Positions 1-11,329 of a stretch of 64,000 nucleotides of DNA are shown here, in pieces. Origin of the DNA: Epiperipatus broadwayi (Eukaryota > Onychophora > Udeonychophora > Euonychophora > Peripatidae); contig JAQFVV010000152.1 of assembly GCA_028023455.1 (NCBI GenBank), positions 994,001-1,058,000 on the forward strand, read 5' to 3'. Positions within the stretch are counted from its first letter, which is position 1; each line of letters opens with the position of its first letter. A model generated the notes under the pieces. That model saw only the letters and a list, made by a program, of their open reading frames with translations, was not told the DNA's origin and made no database searches. The position numbers and the translations under genes are program-made.

Positions 1-860
1 TAATTTAATTTCCAATCTGATTTTCTGAATTGCATATTGATTAGATAAAACATTTAATTTATTGGATCGAATATCTTATGTCTTTGTTTACATATTAAAT
101 TTATTTATGATTGATTTAGTTTTGCGTATTTAATTTAATTTGTTTAAAATCATTTATATTCAATGTTTAATAACTTTTGTTAAATAATCCGTTTTAGAAC
201 AATAATCAAAATTCTCAGTTGTTATATATATATTTTAAATTAACGATAATAATTGCTTTCATTAATTATAAACAACTTCTAACTTTGAAACTGAATCAAT
301 CAAATACTAAATAACGTTACAGAAACTTCTTTTAAAATATGCTAAAGCTAAATTTCAGATTTCATTTGTGTGAAATCTTATATTATTTATATATTTCATT
401 TTCTACAACTATGCCTAATCTTATTAAATTTTACTTATTTTATTGTTTGTGCTATGTGTATTCAAAATGGGTTTTATTTGTAATTAAATCATTAGTGAGA
501 AGTAAATCTAGACTCTATGTGTAATTTCACGTAGATTAATGCACAAACAAAAAACCCTGTTTTGAAATGGATAAAATCTCTTAATTGAGATATGATTACA
601 AACTTACCAGATAGATTTGCTTTTAAATATGATATTTAAATGATATCTAGTTGAGATGATAAAATGCAGCATGAATCTATAATTTTATATTATAATTTCC
701 CATGCTATGCTGTAGTCCTCCTTAAATAAACAAAAGCCTTATAACTTGGATTCATAATTTTTCCTTAATAGTATAATTATAAATACTTTCATATGAACTG
801 ATACTGAGTAGTTTCATGAAGGAAACTAGATTTAGCATCTTAAATTTTGTTATATGATTA
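1..860. other. AT-rich intergenic DNA, no gene recognised
   Basis: Very AT-rich sequence with many short homopolymer runs. I find no open frame with plausible protein character, no splice-bounded exon and no repeat shared with the rest of the window. Confidence 0.6.
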
Positions 861-963
861 TGTTGTCAGTGGTGCGTATATGTCCTTTAGAAATGCTACA
901 GTGTAACTCACTTGTTGCTGCATTTCTTTACTGGGCGTATGTGTTAGGGCTACACCAGTACAC

Positions 964-1242
964 TTAGTTCAGGCAATTATCTTCTTCAGATGGGATTGGT
1001 ACATGCCTCCCATTCTGCATCCTTAGTAATGGAGCATGAGACTTCCACAGGGCATAAGACTCCCACTTAAAATAAATTGCTCGATCATCCAGACTAAAGG
1101 CCTCCCATTTTACAGCAATGAGTTCGGTCAAAGGGAAACGGTACTTGGTACGAATCCCGTGAAAAAGGTACATATATGAGACACAGGGACCCAGAGTTAT
1201 ATGTTTTATATATGCCTTGGTATCTGAATTCTGGCTGCCCAT
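964..1242 (-). CDS. Unassigned 92-codon open frame in a GC-richer block
   Basis: An open frame of 92 codons stands out because the surrounding block (about 860-1250) is much richer in G+C than its neighbours. The predicted peptide is mixed in composition, starts MGSQNSDTKAYIK and has many aromatic residues (W, Y, F); I do not recognise the family. A possible splice acceptor (ATGGGCAG) lies at the left end of the frame, so it could equally be an exon continuing from upstream, or the remnant of an unrecognised mobile element. There is no neighbouring exon that would decide. Treat as a hypothesis only. Confidence 0.25.
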   Translation of the reverse strand: MGSQNSDTKAYIKHITLGPCVSYMYLFHGIRTKYRFPLTELIAVKWEAFSLDDRAIYFKWESYALWKSHAPLLRMQNGRHVPIPSEEDNCLN

Positions 1243-1519
1243 AATCAGTTCATCCCACCATTATAAGTGTTATTTCAGCTTTGATCTGAATTTATATCCA
1301 AATTGATAGGCAAATTATCTATATAGAGAGTATATTAATTATTCACACTTAAATTAAATACTATATTCTTTATAATTAATTATAATCATTTCCACTAACT
1401 ATTAAAGCAGATTTATATCCAATTAAATAGCATAAACTAGGCATAGATAATCATGAGCAAAGTCATTTAGTTATAAAATTAATATTAAAGCTCATGAAAA
1501 TGTAAATTCAAATGTATTA

Positions 1520-1830
1520 TAATTTCATCACCTGCGAGTGAGAGATTCACATATATATAGCTAAATAAACTAATTTGTAACTTAGAAATTACAATCACCT
1601 GCAAGTGATTAGAATGCTCTATATAAACCAGAAGTGCATAAATATTAAGAAACCTAGATATTTGTAACTAAAAAAACTTAATATCACCTGCAAGTGATTT
1701 TATCTATATCCTATATATGCGAACCAAACTATGTAAACCTCAGCCATATAAAACTATATCTAAAACCACCACTTGTGTGTGAACCAAATTTAATGTAAAC
1801 ATCCTTTAACCACCCGTGAGTGAGAACAAC
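1520..1830. repeat. Imperfect tandem array built on a near-palindromic CACCTGCAAGTG motif
   Basis: The motif TCACCTGCAAGTGA or a variant occurs at 1528-1541, 1595-1608 and 1684-1697, with more diverged versions near 1766-1782 and 1809-1824. Spacing is about 67, 89, 82 and 43 bp. The motif is close to self-complementary and contains an E-box (CACCTG). The DNA between motifs is AT-rich and only loosely similar, so this is an old tandem array or a clustered site rather than a clean satellite. Confidence 0.55.
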
Positions 1831-2039
1831 CATTTAACCATTGTAATATTGTTTATTTATTATTCCAAAACTTAACTTCTATTAAATTAACTTTGAATTT
1901 AAATTGGATGTATGACTTAGTCTTGCTCACCGACTCAAAATCATTCCATAATTTAATAATTATTTGTGATTAGTTATTAAGATTTATTTTATTGTATTAA
2001 TTCATAAATATCCTAGCCACATGATATCTATATAGCTAT

Positions 2040-2245
2040 ACTAGCTAAAGGGCTGAAATATCATAGTCTTTTGTTCTACTGTTGTACTACTGCCGACATG
2101 TGAAGAAGGAAAATACTGCTGTGGCCTCAAATGTGTCATCTGCAGGGTGGTCAATCTCTAAGCAATGGTAGAGGAACTAGGGTTAGATCAGAGTCGTGGT
2201 TTCCACCACTGTAAAACTGGTCGGCCTTGGGATAATTTAACAAAG
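2040..2245. other. GC-richer block of unknown origin
   Basis: A roughly 200-bp stretch with clearly higher G+C than its surroundings. No convincing open frame, tRNA-like box or copy elsewhere in the window was found. It may be part of a dispersed repeat or a non-coding exon. Confidence 0.3.
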
Positions 2246-2629
2246 TTCTAGATTTTGTTCCGTGAATGTACATATTCGACCATTACAATATATATATTTT
2301 TATTTCTTGCAGAATTTAGGCATTTGTCATTCTCTCTATATTATGCATTCTACCTTATGATATAAATACATTTCAAATATTTTTAGGTGAGTAATTTTTT
2401 TTTATTCAGAATCTGGATTTTTATATAGTGCACTTTACAAATATGTGAGATGAGATGATAGCTGTGAAAATCAAAGTCACTTTTCTTATATGCAGGTAAT
2501 CTACATTTTTACCTATAAGGAAATTTTGCCATAACAATCCAAATCATTGTTTGATAATGCTACAAATTTATTCAGGTACAAGTTGAATTAAGTAGCAAAA
2601 GCTCTTCACCTAATTTAAGCATCTGCAGA

Positions 2630-4560
2630 ACATTTTACCATTGGCATCACTTTTTTTTCTTGAACATTTATTTTCATTCTATATAGTTTAGAAAAATTAT
2701 TGATTTTAGACAACATTTCTATGAAAAATTTTCAAACTCTTGATAATTTCCTGATTATCTATAAGTAATGACTCTTTGTCTATTAATTTATATATATGTT
2801 TTTTGTATTTTTCAATAGCTTGCACTGACATTTCTTCTGAGTGTAAATTAAAGTGACATAGTGAAAACAGACATCCCTGTCTAATTCCTTAGTTTATTTT
2901 TATTCTATAAATTTATTTTTATTTTTTTCACAAATCCACTTAAGTCTGGATAGAATGGTATTGGCTGCATTTGTTTGTTTTTTTACAACTGTTGAAAGAT
3001 GTCTGAAGTTACTTCATATTAGTTATTTGTTTGATTTGGTTTTGTTCCATTTAATGGCTTGTTTTCACTGATAATGAATCTATATTTTAATTTTTGATTT
3101 CATAACTAGATGGCAGTGCAGATCAGAGAATAAGAACAGCTTTTCCTTCACTCCCTCCACAACATGGGAAATTTTTTTTTTACAATTTATTTATCCAAAA
3201 AAATTTGAAAGTTTATTTTTTCATTTTAAATATAATTTCATTTATTTCAATATTATTTTTATTAATAAATATAAAATATATTTTACTTTTTACAATTACT
3301 ATTGTTTTGTGTGTGTGTTTAAAAACCCATGTAATGAATCAAAAAGAAATGGATATAATAGTAAGGAAGACTTAGATGTAAATATTTTTTTTGTTAATAT
3401 CGTTCTAATATGTAAAAATATTAAAAACTTTATTTCAAATATTAATCATAATAGAAAATAATTTATTTTTTGAAAGCTACATCTATGACAATATTAAGTA
3501 TACACTTGAGTCTACGTTTAAATATATGTGATAGGGTTAGTAGCACAATCACAACACATCAGTTATATAGATCTTCAATTAACCTTAACATTAGTGATGT
3601 CTATGTTGATCTTACTATACACTAAAAAAATATGTTCCTTAAAATTGCATTAAATGCCTTCTCATAATTAATATGACAAAAAGAAAGTCTACTCTCTTCT
3701 ATTATTGTTTCTTCCAAAAAACATAACATCCCGACTGCATCCAAATAATTTTTTTCTTTATAAAAGGCAAATTGGTTTCTTCCTAGCATAGATTCAGCTT
3801 CAATTTTATTATTCACTTTGTTTTGAAATTAAAAAAAAAATTTGTTACTTGTGACATTAAAATTAAAAGACAACATCGATTATAATTTATTGCAATCCCA
3901 AACATTTCTTGAGATCAAAATAACCAGGTATATAAAAAAATCAAGATACAATATCTACTTCTATTAGTGTTAATAACCAAATAAAAAGAAATCATTTTGG
4001 ATAGACTCAATTGCCATTTTGAGCAGGTCTACAAATATACTATCAAATTCAGGGTAATTTATTGTCAGGTACCAATGTTATTCCATGACAAAGCTTTATC
4101 TTAATCATTACCCAAGGAGCATGAATAAATCTTGCCTTTGTTGTATATATTTCTTTTATGTACTATCTCCAATGTTTTTTTTTACTTCCAGAGTTTATGA
4201 ATAGCTTTATGTTTTTATTCTATATAGTATATGCATTATATCCTTTTCTTTTTTTAAAAAAAAATATTATTCTGTATGCAATGTTATTTTTACTTTGCTT
4301 TTCCAATAATTCCATTTTTTCACAATGACTTTACTTTCAATTTTCCCTAACTTTTTTGCATTCTCTGTCCAATTCACTCTTAAAAGACATATATATCTTT
4401 GAGCCAGGTTTTGCTCTCATTTCTTTCCATATGTAATTTTCCTTCATCATAAGCAAGGTCGCTGATGTGATCTAAAATTATTATAGAAACTACATTTCTT
4501 TGAATTAGTTTGTTTGTAGCAATTGTTATGATAGCACTTTTTATATTCTGCTAATGTTGT
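2630..4560 (-). pseudogene. Decayed LINE reverse transcriptase
   Basis: Minus-strand remnants of a non-LTR retrotransposon ORF2. In order along the minus strand: a weak upstream segment (near 4400-4480), the stretch preceding the reverse-transcriptase fingers with a KK-x-C and NYR-like signature (3823-3973), then the conserved block IEAESMLGRNQFAF followed by INYEKAFNAI (3640-3816; RT motif A, normally D-x-x-KAFD), then IRQGC (about 2868-2890; RT motif B). The catalytic YADD box is not visible. There are many stops and frameshifts, and the first aspartate of motif A is N. The 151-bp stretch 3823-3973 is duplicated at 5631-5782. The element is clearly dead; I cannot place it in a clade by eye. 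Confidence 0.75.
3823..3973 (+). repeat. 151-bp direct repeat, copy 1 (inside the LINE relic)
   Basis: Starts TTGAAATTAAAA and ends CTATTAGTGTTAA. It matches 5631-5782 with one substitution (GCAATCCCA versus GCAACCCCA) and one base of length change in the A-run. The repeat is part of the LINE reverse-transcriptase frame, so this is the original copy. Confidence 0.95.
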
Positions 4561-5630
4561 TCAGGATCCTCCATGTTAATAAGTTTTCAATGTCATATTG
4601 AAAGTATATTCTTATTGTTTTCTCCCTCATTGCTTCTATATTCCATTCCAATTTTCTTTCTGTCTTACTAATTTTAATATGGATTCCAAAAAGATTTTAG
4701 CTGTCAAGTTTCCTTATAGATAACGATTTTTTTGTTAAATTTAAATATTTTGTTTTCTTGCTTTTACAATATTAGCATATATTAATACTGTTGTTATTAT
4801 TATTAGTCAAAATGCAGAATTTTTAATTATACAGCGTACAACTGTCTCCTTACCCCAGCAAAAAATAAAAATAAAATATAATAATTATCAATGAAGAATA
4901 GAAAAAAATGAAATATATATATATATTTCTATAGTTTAAAATATTCATTTATCTATAACAAATTATTATCTCTTCAACACATAAAAGCAGAAAAGTTTCC
5001 CATGATAATGGTTTGTTTAACACTCAATGATATCTTAGGATTCCTAATTGTCATTCTCTATTAATCCATAAATTTTCTCAAATATAATATTTAACTGCTA
5101 TTTTATCCAGAATTATTTTTGCTTTAAAAAATAAAATCATTTATGTCATATTGTTTTGCTGACGTAAAATAAAGTGATTTTTCCTTAAACAAAATTAGAA
5201 GTTTCTATTCATAGGTTATATACCCAGAGAACCTATAAAGTAAGTTAAACATTCTCTCTTTGGTTAAACAGAATTTCTGGTTATATAGCCTATGCACAGG
5301 CATATCTGAGTTTGTTTAAGAAGAAATCATTTTACATCACATTATAAGATCAAAGAGCACAAAAAATAAACATTCTGTCCTGAAAGATTCAGTGTTGAAA
5401 CAAAGAAGTCAACTCTAGAGCTAAGGATTCATAAACTGTGGCTCATCTCTTACATTTCTGGTGAGTAAACCTCTTATGAACTCTTGAACAATAATCTATT
5501 ATCCTATTTAATTTTTGTATTCCACCTCTTGAAATCAATCTATCCCACCATAAGCTCATTTTCTTTTTACTTTTTATTACCAAATCACTTTTTAATTGTA
5601 TTTTTTTTTATCTCATTTCAATAAAAAATG
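4561..5630. other. AT-rich spacer between the 151-bp repeats
   Basis: Probably carries more of the decayed LINE (5' part), but I find no conserved motif that would prove it. An (AT)n run lies near 4915-4926. Confidence 0.4.
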
Positions 5631-5782
5631 TTGAAATTAAAAAAAAAAATTTGTTACTTGTGACATTAAAATTAAAAGACAACATCGATTATAATTTATT
5701 GCAACCCCAAACATTTCTTGAGATCAAAATAACCAGGTATATAAAAAAATCAAGATACAATATCTACTTCTATTAGTGTTAA
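5631..5782 (+). repeat. 151-bp direct repeat, copy 2 (displaced LINE fragment)
   Basis: Near-identical copy of 3823-3973, lying 1,808 bp to the right. The similarity stops abruptly at both ends, and the flanking DNA is not LINE-like on the right side. The surrounding LINE is full of stops, so the duplication is much younger than the decay of the element. Confidence 0.95.
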
Positions 5783-8700
5783 AACAGATAAAATATCTAT
5801 CTTGCCTGTTGCTAGGAAATGCTATCTAGTGGAAAATAATTGAACTAATTTCAATAATTTTGATTTAATTTTTGAATTTTAATTTTGTATTATATAGGAA
5901 ATAAAAATAAATAATTTTTTATAGTTTATAAAATAATGCATGTCATTTTTATTAATATCCTAGGCAACTGCAGAGATTAACTTGATGATACATTTGGCTT
6001 AGACATTTTGGCAAAGTAAGCATTAATAATCAAAGTTTTAATACAGTATCACATTTAGAACTGAATTTGACATAAAATTCACATTATATTTTTTACAAAT
6101 GGTGTGGATTTACTTCATTTGTTCATCTTACAATAATATAATATAGTTAATAGGAAATGATTCTGTAACTCACATTATTCCTTTTATTCTTTCAAAATAG
6201 TAGTATGGAATAGTGAAGTATGTGAAAACACAAATAATATTATAATCTGGGAACATTTTCAAATATCTGATATGACTTTTATTTAATTTTTAAATATTGT
6301 TTTTGTATATTATTTTACACAGATTCAGATGATATATAATCCAAAAAATATTGATATATTTAAGTTATCAGGCTAAAAGATTGTCTTTTAATAACTTCAG
6401 TTACCTTAATTTATAAAGACTATATGGAAGGACTTCAATGTTGGATTCTTATACAAAAATTTCATTATTATTTTGTTTCAAATGCATTTAGAAAAAGTTA
6501 TATAAAATTGTTGCACATTCCATGTTGAAGCTTGTTATAAAATCATAAACTATCATCCATTATAACATAACAAGACCAGCTTATCTTAACATATATTTCA
6601 TAGTCCAGATTCTCATTGCAAAGTAAGTCAAAAAACACAAGCAAAATTTGACTTACATATTTTCTTTACAACCAGTTTCATCTTTTAATAAGACTACCAT
6701 TGGTTTTTCAAGTGATTTAATTTATATTGATAAGAATTCATTTAAAACAGTCTAAAGTACTTTATTTGAAGAAGATTTTAAGTGATGCCAGACTAATAAT
6801 CAAAAAACAATGTATTCACTCTGTAGAATAGAAATTACATTTTTGTGCTTTTGCTTACATTGTAAAAAAAAAACAGAAAATAATTTATTTATTTATTTTT
6901 TATAAAATAATTAAATATTTGTTTTTTGATAAGTATTTTATCTTCACAATTAGATTTTTAAAACTATATTAGCATTTTAGCAAAAAATTAATCAATCAAA
7001 AATTTACTGATGTCAAACAGGAAATAACTTTTTAAAATTTTTTTTGTTGTCATTAAAAGTTGAATTTTAATATTTCAAAAAATGTTTTCATTATTTAAAC
7101 TTACATTTTGTTAAAATTGGTTTTAAATATATAGATTTTTTGGAGTATAATTTTTTATCTTGTTTTTAGACTAATTTCAATTTTTCAGTTTTTGTTTTTA
7201 ACAAAATTGTTTAAAAACTGTAAAAATGAAATATAGAATGAGTTTTTTCATTGAAAAATATAACTAAAAAAAATACAGATTAAAAAGGTGAATGAAGACC
7301 TAAGACTATGTCAAAAAAACACTTAAAGTATTAATTTAAAGTCTCAATATTTAAACAGTGATTCATAATGTGCAAAAATGATTTGCATCCATATCTTACT
7401 GCAAAGAATATATTTGTAATAAACTGAATAGTTAATTATTTTTTTAGATTTGCTAGCCAATCTTCCTAAAAGCTTATCAGATAATATTATAAGATTATGA
7501 CATAATATATTGTGCCATTACAATTTGGTCACTAGACAAATTTATAGTAATGTGCATGTAGAAAAGGTAAAACAAAATCATCACAATTTTTATATAATCA
7601 TAAATGAAGCTGTAGGGCATCCAAGTTCAAACCCTACAAGGTCCAGTTCTAAAAGCTTTAAACAGAGAAAGAATGGGTCAACAATTACATGCTTTACTTG
7701 TTTGTGTGTTGATAGAAAGGTAATACACACATTTAAACCTATTTAATATTTAAATTTTCTGATAAAAAAGCAAAGTTATAATGCATACGTATAGGCAATG
7801 TATGTGTAAATTATTTAATTGTTTTATATTTCAAATATTAAACATTTTAACTTTCTTTAAAACTAACCTATGCTTGATCAATTCTAATATTTTATTCTAT
7901 GCTTTTATTTTGCTTTTCTTTAATTATAATTGGGATTTAAAAGTTACAGACTTAATTAAATAATTGGGTTATAATTACTAAGCTAGCAATCATATTATTT
8001 AAGGTTAGTTTATGAATGATTTGAAAGAATGAAGGATGTGTGTACATTACATACAGAAATTTACATTTACTAAATATTGAAAGAAAAGGAAGTATTAAAT
8101 CTGTCAAATTATTTTTTTTTGTACAATTATTTGTTAAAAGAGGAAATCTGTTTAATCAGATATCAATCTTTGTAGCAATTTTTTTTTGTAAATAATTGTT
8201 TGTCACTTTGGAAGCTTATAATGGGTCAGAGCTCTAATTTTGAAATTGTCTTATCTCAAGATCTAAAGAAGGAAGCTCAAAGATTTGAAATGTTACCTGG
8301 ATGTTAAAAAGAAAAAAGAAAAAGAAAAGAAAGGAAATAAGGATTGAGTCTATTTTTTTATAAACAAAAGTGTCTGGAAAAAGGATTAAACTTTTCAGTT
8401 GAAAAATAATTTAGTTGAAAATAAATTAGAGATCTAATTAAAACAAATTTGTCCAAAAATAGCAAGTGATGCTATCTCTGATTGGTTAAGTTAGCTAAAA
8501 ATTGGATATAAAAAGCTGTCTTGAATTATTATTATGATTATTTTTATGATTCAGATTATTAAACTATCCAATTGAATGCTGAAAATATAAGAAATGTCTG
8601 ACTAGAAAAATTATATGTATGTCCCATCGGTTCTGGACCATCTGGGGAAGCTGCACATCACATAGGAAAGAAAAGATGTGTCTAAAATAATATTCTACAC

Positions 8701-8850
8701 CTTTCAACTGACCAGAGAAATAAGATGTTTTTTTTTAATAGAAGGAAGAAAGCATTCACCTGCATTCAAAGAAGATGAATTAATCTACTGATAAATATTA
8801 ATCATCAAGTCCAATTAATTGTTACAACAACTGATTTTAAACTCAAGAAA
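5783..8850. other. AT-rich DNA, no gene recognised
   Basis: No supported exon or element. A pol III box-B-like string (AAGTTCAAACCCTA) at about 7622-7636 hints at a tRNA-derived SINE but no box A partner is convincing. A GC-richer patch at 8617-8672 is unexplained. Confidence 0.5.
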
Positions 8851-8852
8851 AT

Positions 8853-9118
8853 TTACAAATGTGAAAACAACTGCTGTATTTCATCCACATGCTTGACAAG
8901 GAAGAGAAGAAAAATTAATATAATGATTTCCAAATTGTCCACTAAAGCAAATAACCTCAATAGAGTCATCATCATCAAATAGTTATACACCTCAAGAAAG
9001 AGATTGTTCCCATGTAAGACGGAAATGGTAGCTGCAGAAATATAGACAATATACAAGACAAGTTTGAACCCTTGGAAATTCGCCACAAACAAAAGATCGG
9101 TAATATGACTTTTTATAT
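8853..9118 (-). CDS. Candidate terminal exon of a membrane protein, family unknown
   Basis: On the minus strand an AG preceded by GAAAAT opens a frame of 88 codons ending in a stop at 8853. The peptide is strongly hydrophobic, with two probable membrane spans (around FKLVLYIVYISAATISV and LEIIILIFLLFLV), and ends VDEIQQLFSHL. Base composition is richer in G+C than the flanks, which favours a real exon. I do not recognise the family, and the acceptor has a poor pyrimidine tract. No partner exon was identified. It could be a chance open frame. Confidence 0.22.
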
Positions 9119-10078
9119 CTATTTTCTTTATGATATCAGTCTTAAGAAACATTTTAGCAATAAAGTGGTATATTTTATTTAAAGAACCTTTAAAGACTAT
9201 TCAGATCGATTAAAACAAGAATGTCTTACTAAAAATAACTTTGAGCTTCATAAATTATCTTGAATGTATGAAAATTATTTGTTTATTAATTTTACAGTTA
9301 TGAAAAATATTAATGTGTAAAACAATTTTTTTTTATGGTATTATGATTTTAGTTTTAACTAATATATTATTATTTTGGTTTTAAATAATATTTTGTTATC
9401 ATGGGATAAAACACGCACATACATAATGATATTTTATATGTGTATAATTGTGAGTGAATGTGAAATAATGAGTAGTATTAGAATATTGGATTATTTTGTT
9501 TCAAGTTAAGTATAGCATTTCAGAGATAGAAGAATGGGGGAGGAGATAATGATTTAAAACTCTTTTCTAAAACTTGCTCTTTCAATTCTATTAACATTTT
9601 CTTTTACATTCTATTTACATGTTAGATTTTTAAAGTATGTGTGCTAATGAGCAGATAATATTTTTTTTTCTTAAAATACTTTTCTCATGGAGTGAAAATC
9701 ATGGTCAATGTGACATCCAACTTAATACAAAATACATTTGAAGGGAAAGGGGGAAGAACTTAAAATTAATCTGAGGATTGTTATATAATCAATTATTATT
9801 ATTATTATTCATGTCAATTTTCATATTTATCTAGAAATTTTTATGTATATGTTAGAAATGTAGTAATAAATATTAGTTTGTTTTATTAAACGAGGCGTAT
9901 ATATTTCATTAAGTGTAGTCTTGGTTAAGTGTGATTATTCATCATCATCAATGGTTGAAAATTAGTTATTTAAGATATAAGTAAATATGCTAAAATTAAG
10001 CAATAATTATGAATTTCTTTATAAAAATTAGTTTTATGTTTAGGCTTAGTCCTAGAGCTGTAGTTGAAACCCTTGTCA

Positions 10079-10120
10079 TTATCGTTATTATTATTATCAT
10101 CATCATCATCATCATCAACG
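10079..10120. repeat. ATT/ATC trinucleotide microsatellite
   Basis: A run of TTA/TTATTATC passing into (ATC)n, with about seven consecutive ATC units. A shorter ATT run lies at about 9793-9808. Confidence 0.9.
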
Positions 10121-10439
10121 TTTTAATTAATGAGCTGTTTAACTGTTTAAAGGCCATAAATAAATATTAATTTCATAATATTTAGTGATTTCTTAGTATT
10201 ATTATAACCACATCCTGTCATCTATTTCATGCAAGGATGAGTGAATTGCCATCCTAAATTAGTTATATATAATCTGAGCTAGTGAACTTATAAAAATATT
10301 GAAACACATTTGTTATGTTAAGATCTGAGAAATGATTTATGTTCAATGAACTCCACTGTGGTTTAAAGATGTTTTACTTTTACCTAACTATTAGTGCTTA
10401 TAGTGATATGGCTCAAAAAGCAAAATCTCTCATTTTTAT

Positions 10440-10545
10440 TAGAAATAAAGTACCAAAAAGGGATTCAAACCCAGTACATGTGAAAGGTTATTAGATATAA
10501 CCGTGTCTAGATTCAGATAATCTAGTGGCGCCATGCTAGACCATA
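10440..10545 (-). repeat. Possible tRNA-derived SINE fragment
   Basis: On the minus strand the string GGGTTTGAATCCC (10468-10480) fits the pol III B box, with a T-stem-like flank. About 50 nt upstream lies a weak A-box-like string (TGGCGCCACTAG). The internal segment is tRNA-like in spacing only. No second copy was recognised in the window, so this is tentative. Confidence 0.3.
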
Positions 10546-11110
10546 TTCACTTAGTATTTGTTTAAACATGCACTTAACATCAAACCAAGAAATGAAAGTG
10601 GATAAGATTACTGTCTGTATACCTGAGCTATATTTTATTGAATTACTAGTGTACTCACCTCACGTGATTTCATATACCTGAGTTATAATACATTGCTATA
10701 ATACTGGTTATTAACAATTTCCCCATAATTCTTGATAGTGTTATATTTTGAACCTTTACTTAGTATATTTCTATTTGAACTCATTTAAATATTTCTATTT
10801 GAGCGACCTTTTATTTATGTTACAATATAGAGTAAAATATTTCAGACCAACAAATCTCACTATACATATATTTTATAAATCACCCTTCATTTGCCATTTG
10901 AATACATAGATTTTTTATATTAAAACTTAACTGAAGTAATTTTTGCTTTAAAAAATATTTATCATATAAATTAAAATAAAATTATGAAGTTAAAATGTAA
11001 CATTTTCTAAAATTTAATTTTCAGTTTATTATAAATTTAAAATAAGATGTTATTCCTAATATTAAAAAACTTATAATGTAAACAAATAATTAAAATAATG
11101 AAAATATTAC

Positions 11111-11283
11111 CTTAAATTGTAATCCCCAAATAGTTCCTTCAAATTCTTGATTTAATGTAAACTTTGTCTCAAATGAGTTTCCTAAACCAATAGTATGAAT
11201 AGAGATATCATTTCCAGATTGAATAATCTCAATACAAGAGTTTGTAGCCTTCGGAAGATTTTGAATTAATGTTTCTGGAGCCT
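11111..11283 (-). CDS. FABP: Fatty-acid-binding protein, exon 2
   Basis: Minus-strand exon bounded by acceptor TTTTCAG and donor GTAATATT. Its length is 173 nt, the usual length of exon 2 in animal FABP genes, and it starts in phase 1 and ends in phase 0 as expected. The 57 complete codons carry the FABP beta-barrel pattern: a short helix-loop (IQNLPKATNS), then alternating strands CIEIIQSGNDISIHT and ETKFTLNQEFEG, equivalent to the family pattern I-x-K-x-G-D-x-x-x-I-x-T then E-x-x-F-x-L-x-x-E-F. FABPs are small cytosolic carriers of fatty acids and other lipids. Exon 1 is at 33667-33736; joining them restores the codon split G|AG. Exons 3 and 4 were not found to the left. The frame is open with no sign of decay. 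Confidence 0.85.
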
Positions 11284-11329
11284 CTGAAAATTCATACAAA
11301 AATAAATATAAAATTTTGAGTAAATACAT

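Noticed and set aside
1520-1830. CRISPR-like repeat-spacer array
   Set aside because: Repeats are short, unequal in spacing and diverged, spacers are AT-rich and partly similar, and the DNA is from a eukaryote.
5380-5470. Plus-strand open stretch ending at a strong donor-like GTGAGTAA
   Set aside because: No acceptor or similarity, and it lies between the duplicated LINE segments; donor strings occur by chance.
8221-8307. A 29-codon frame beginning MGQSS, which resembles an N-myristoylation signal
   Set aside because: Too short, no splice donor at its end and no similarity I can name; likely chance.
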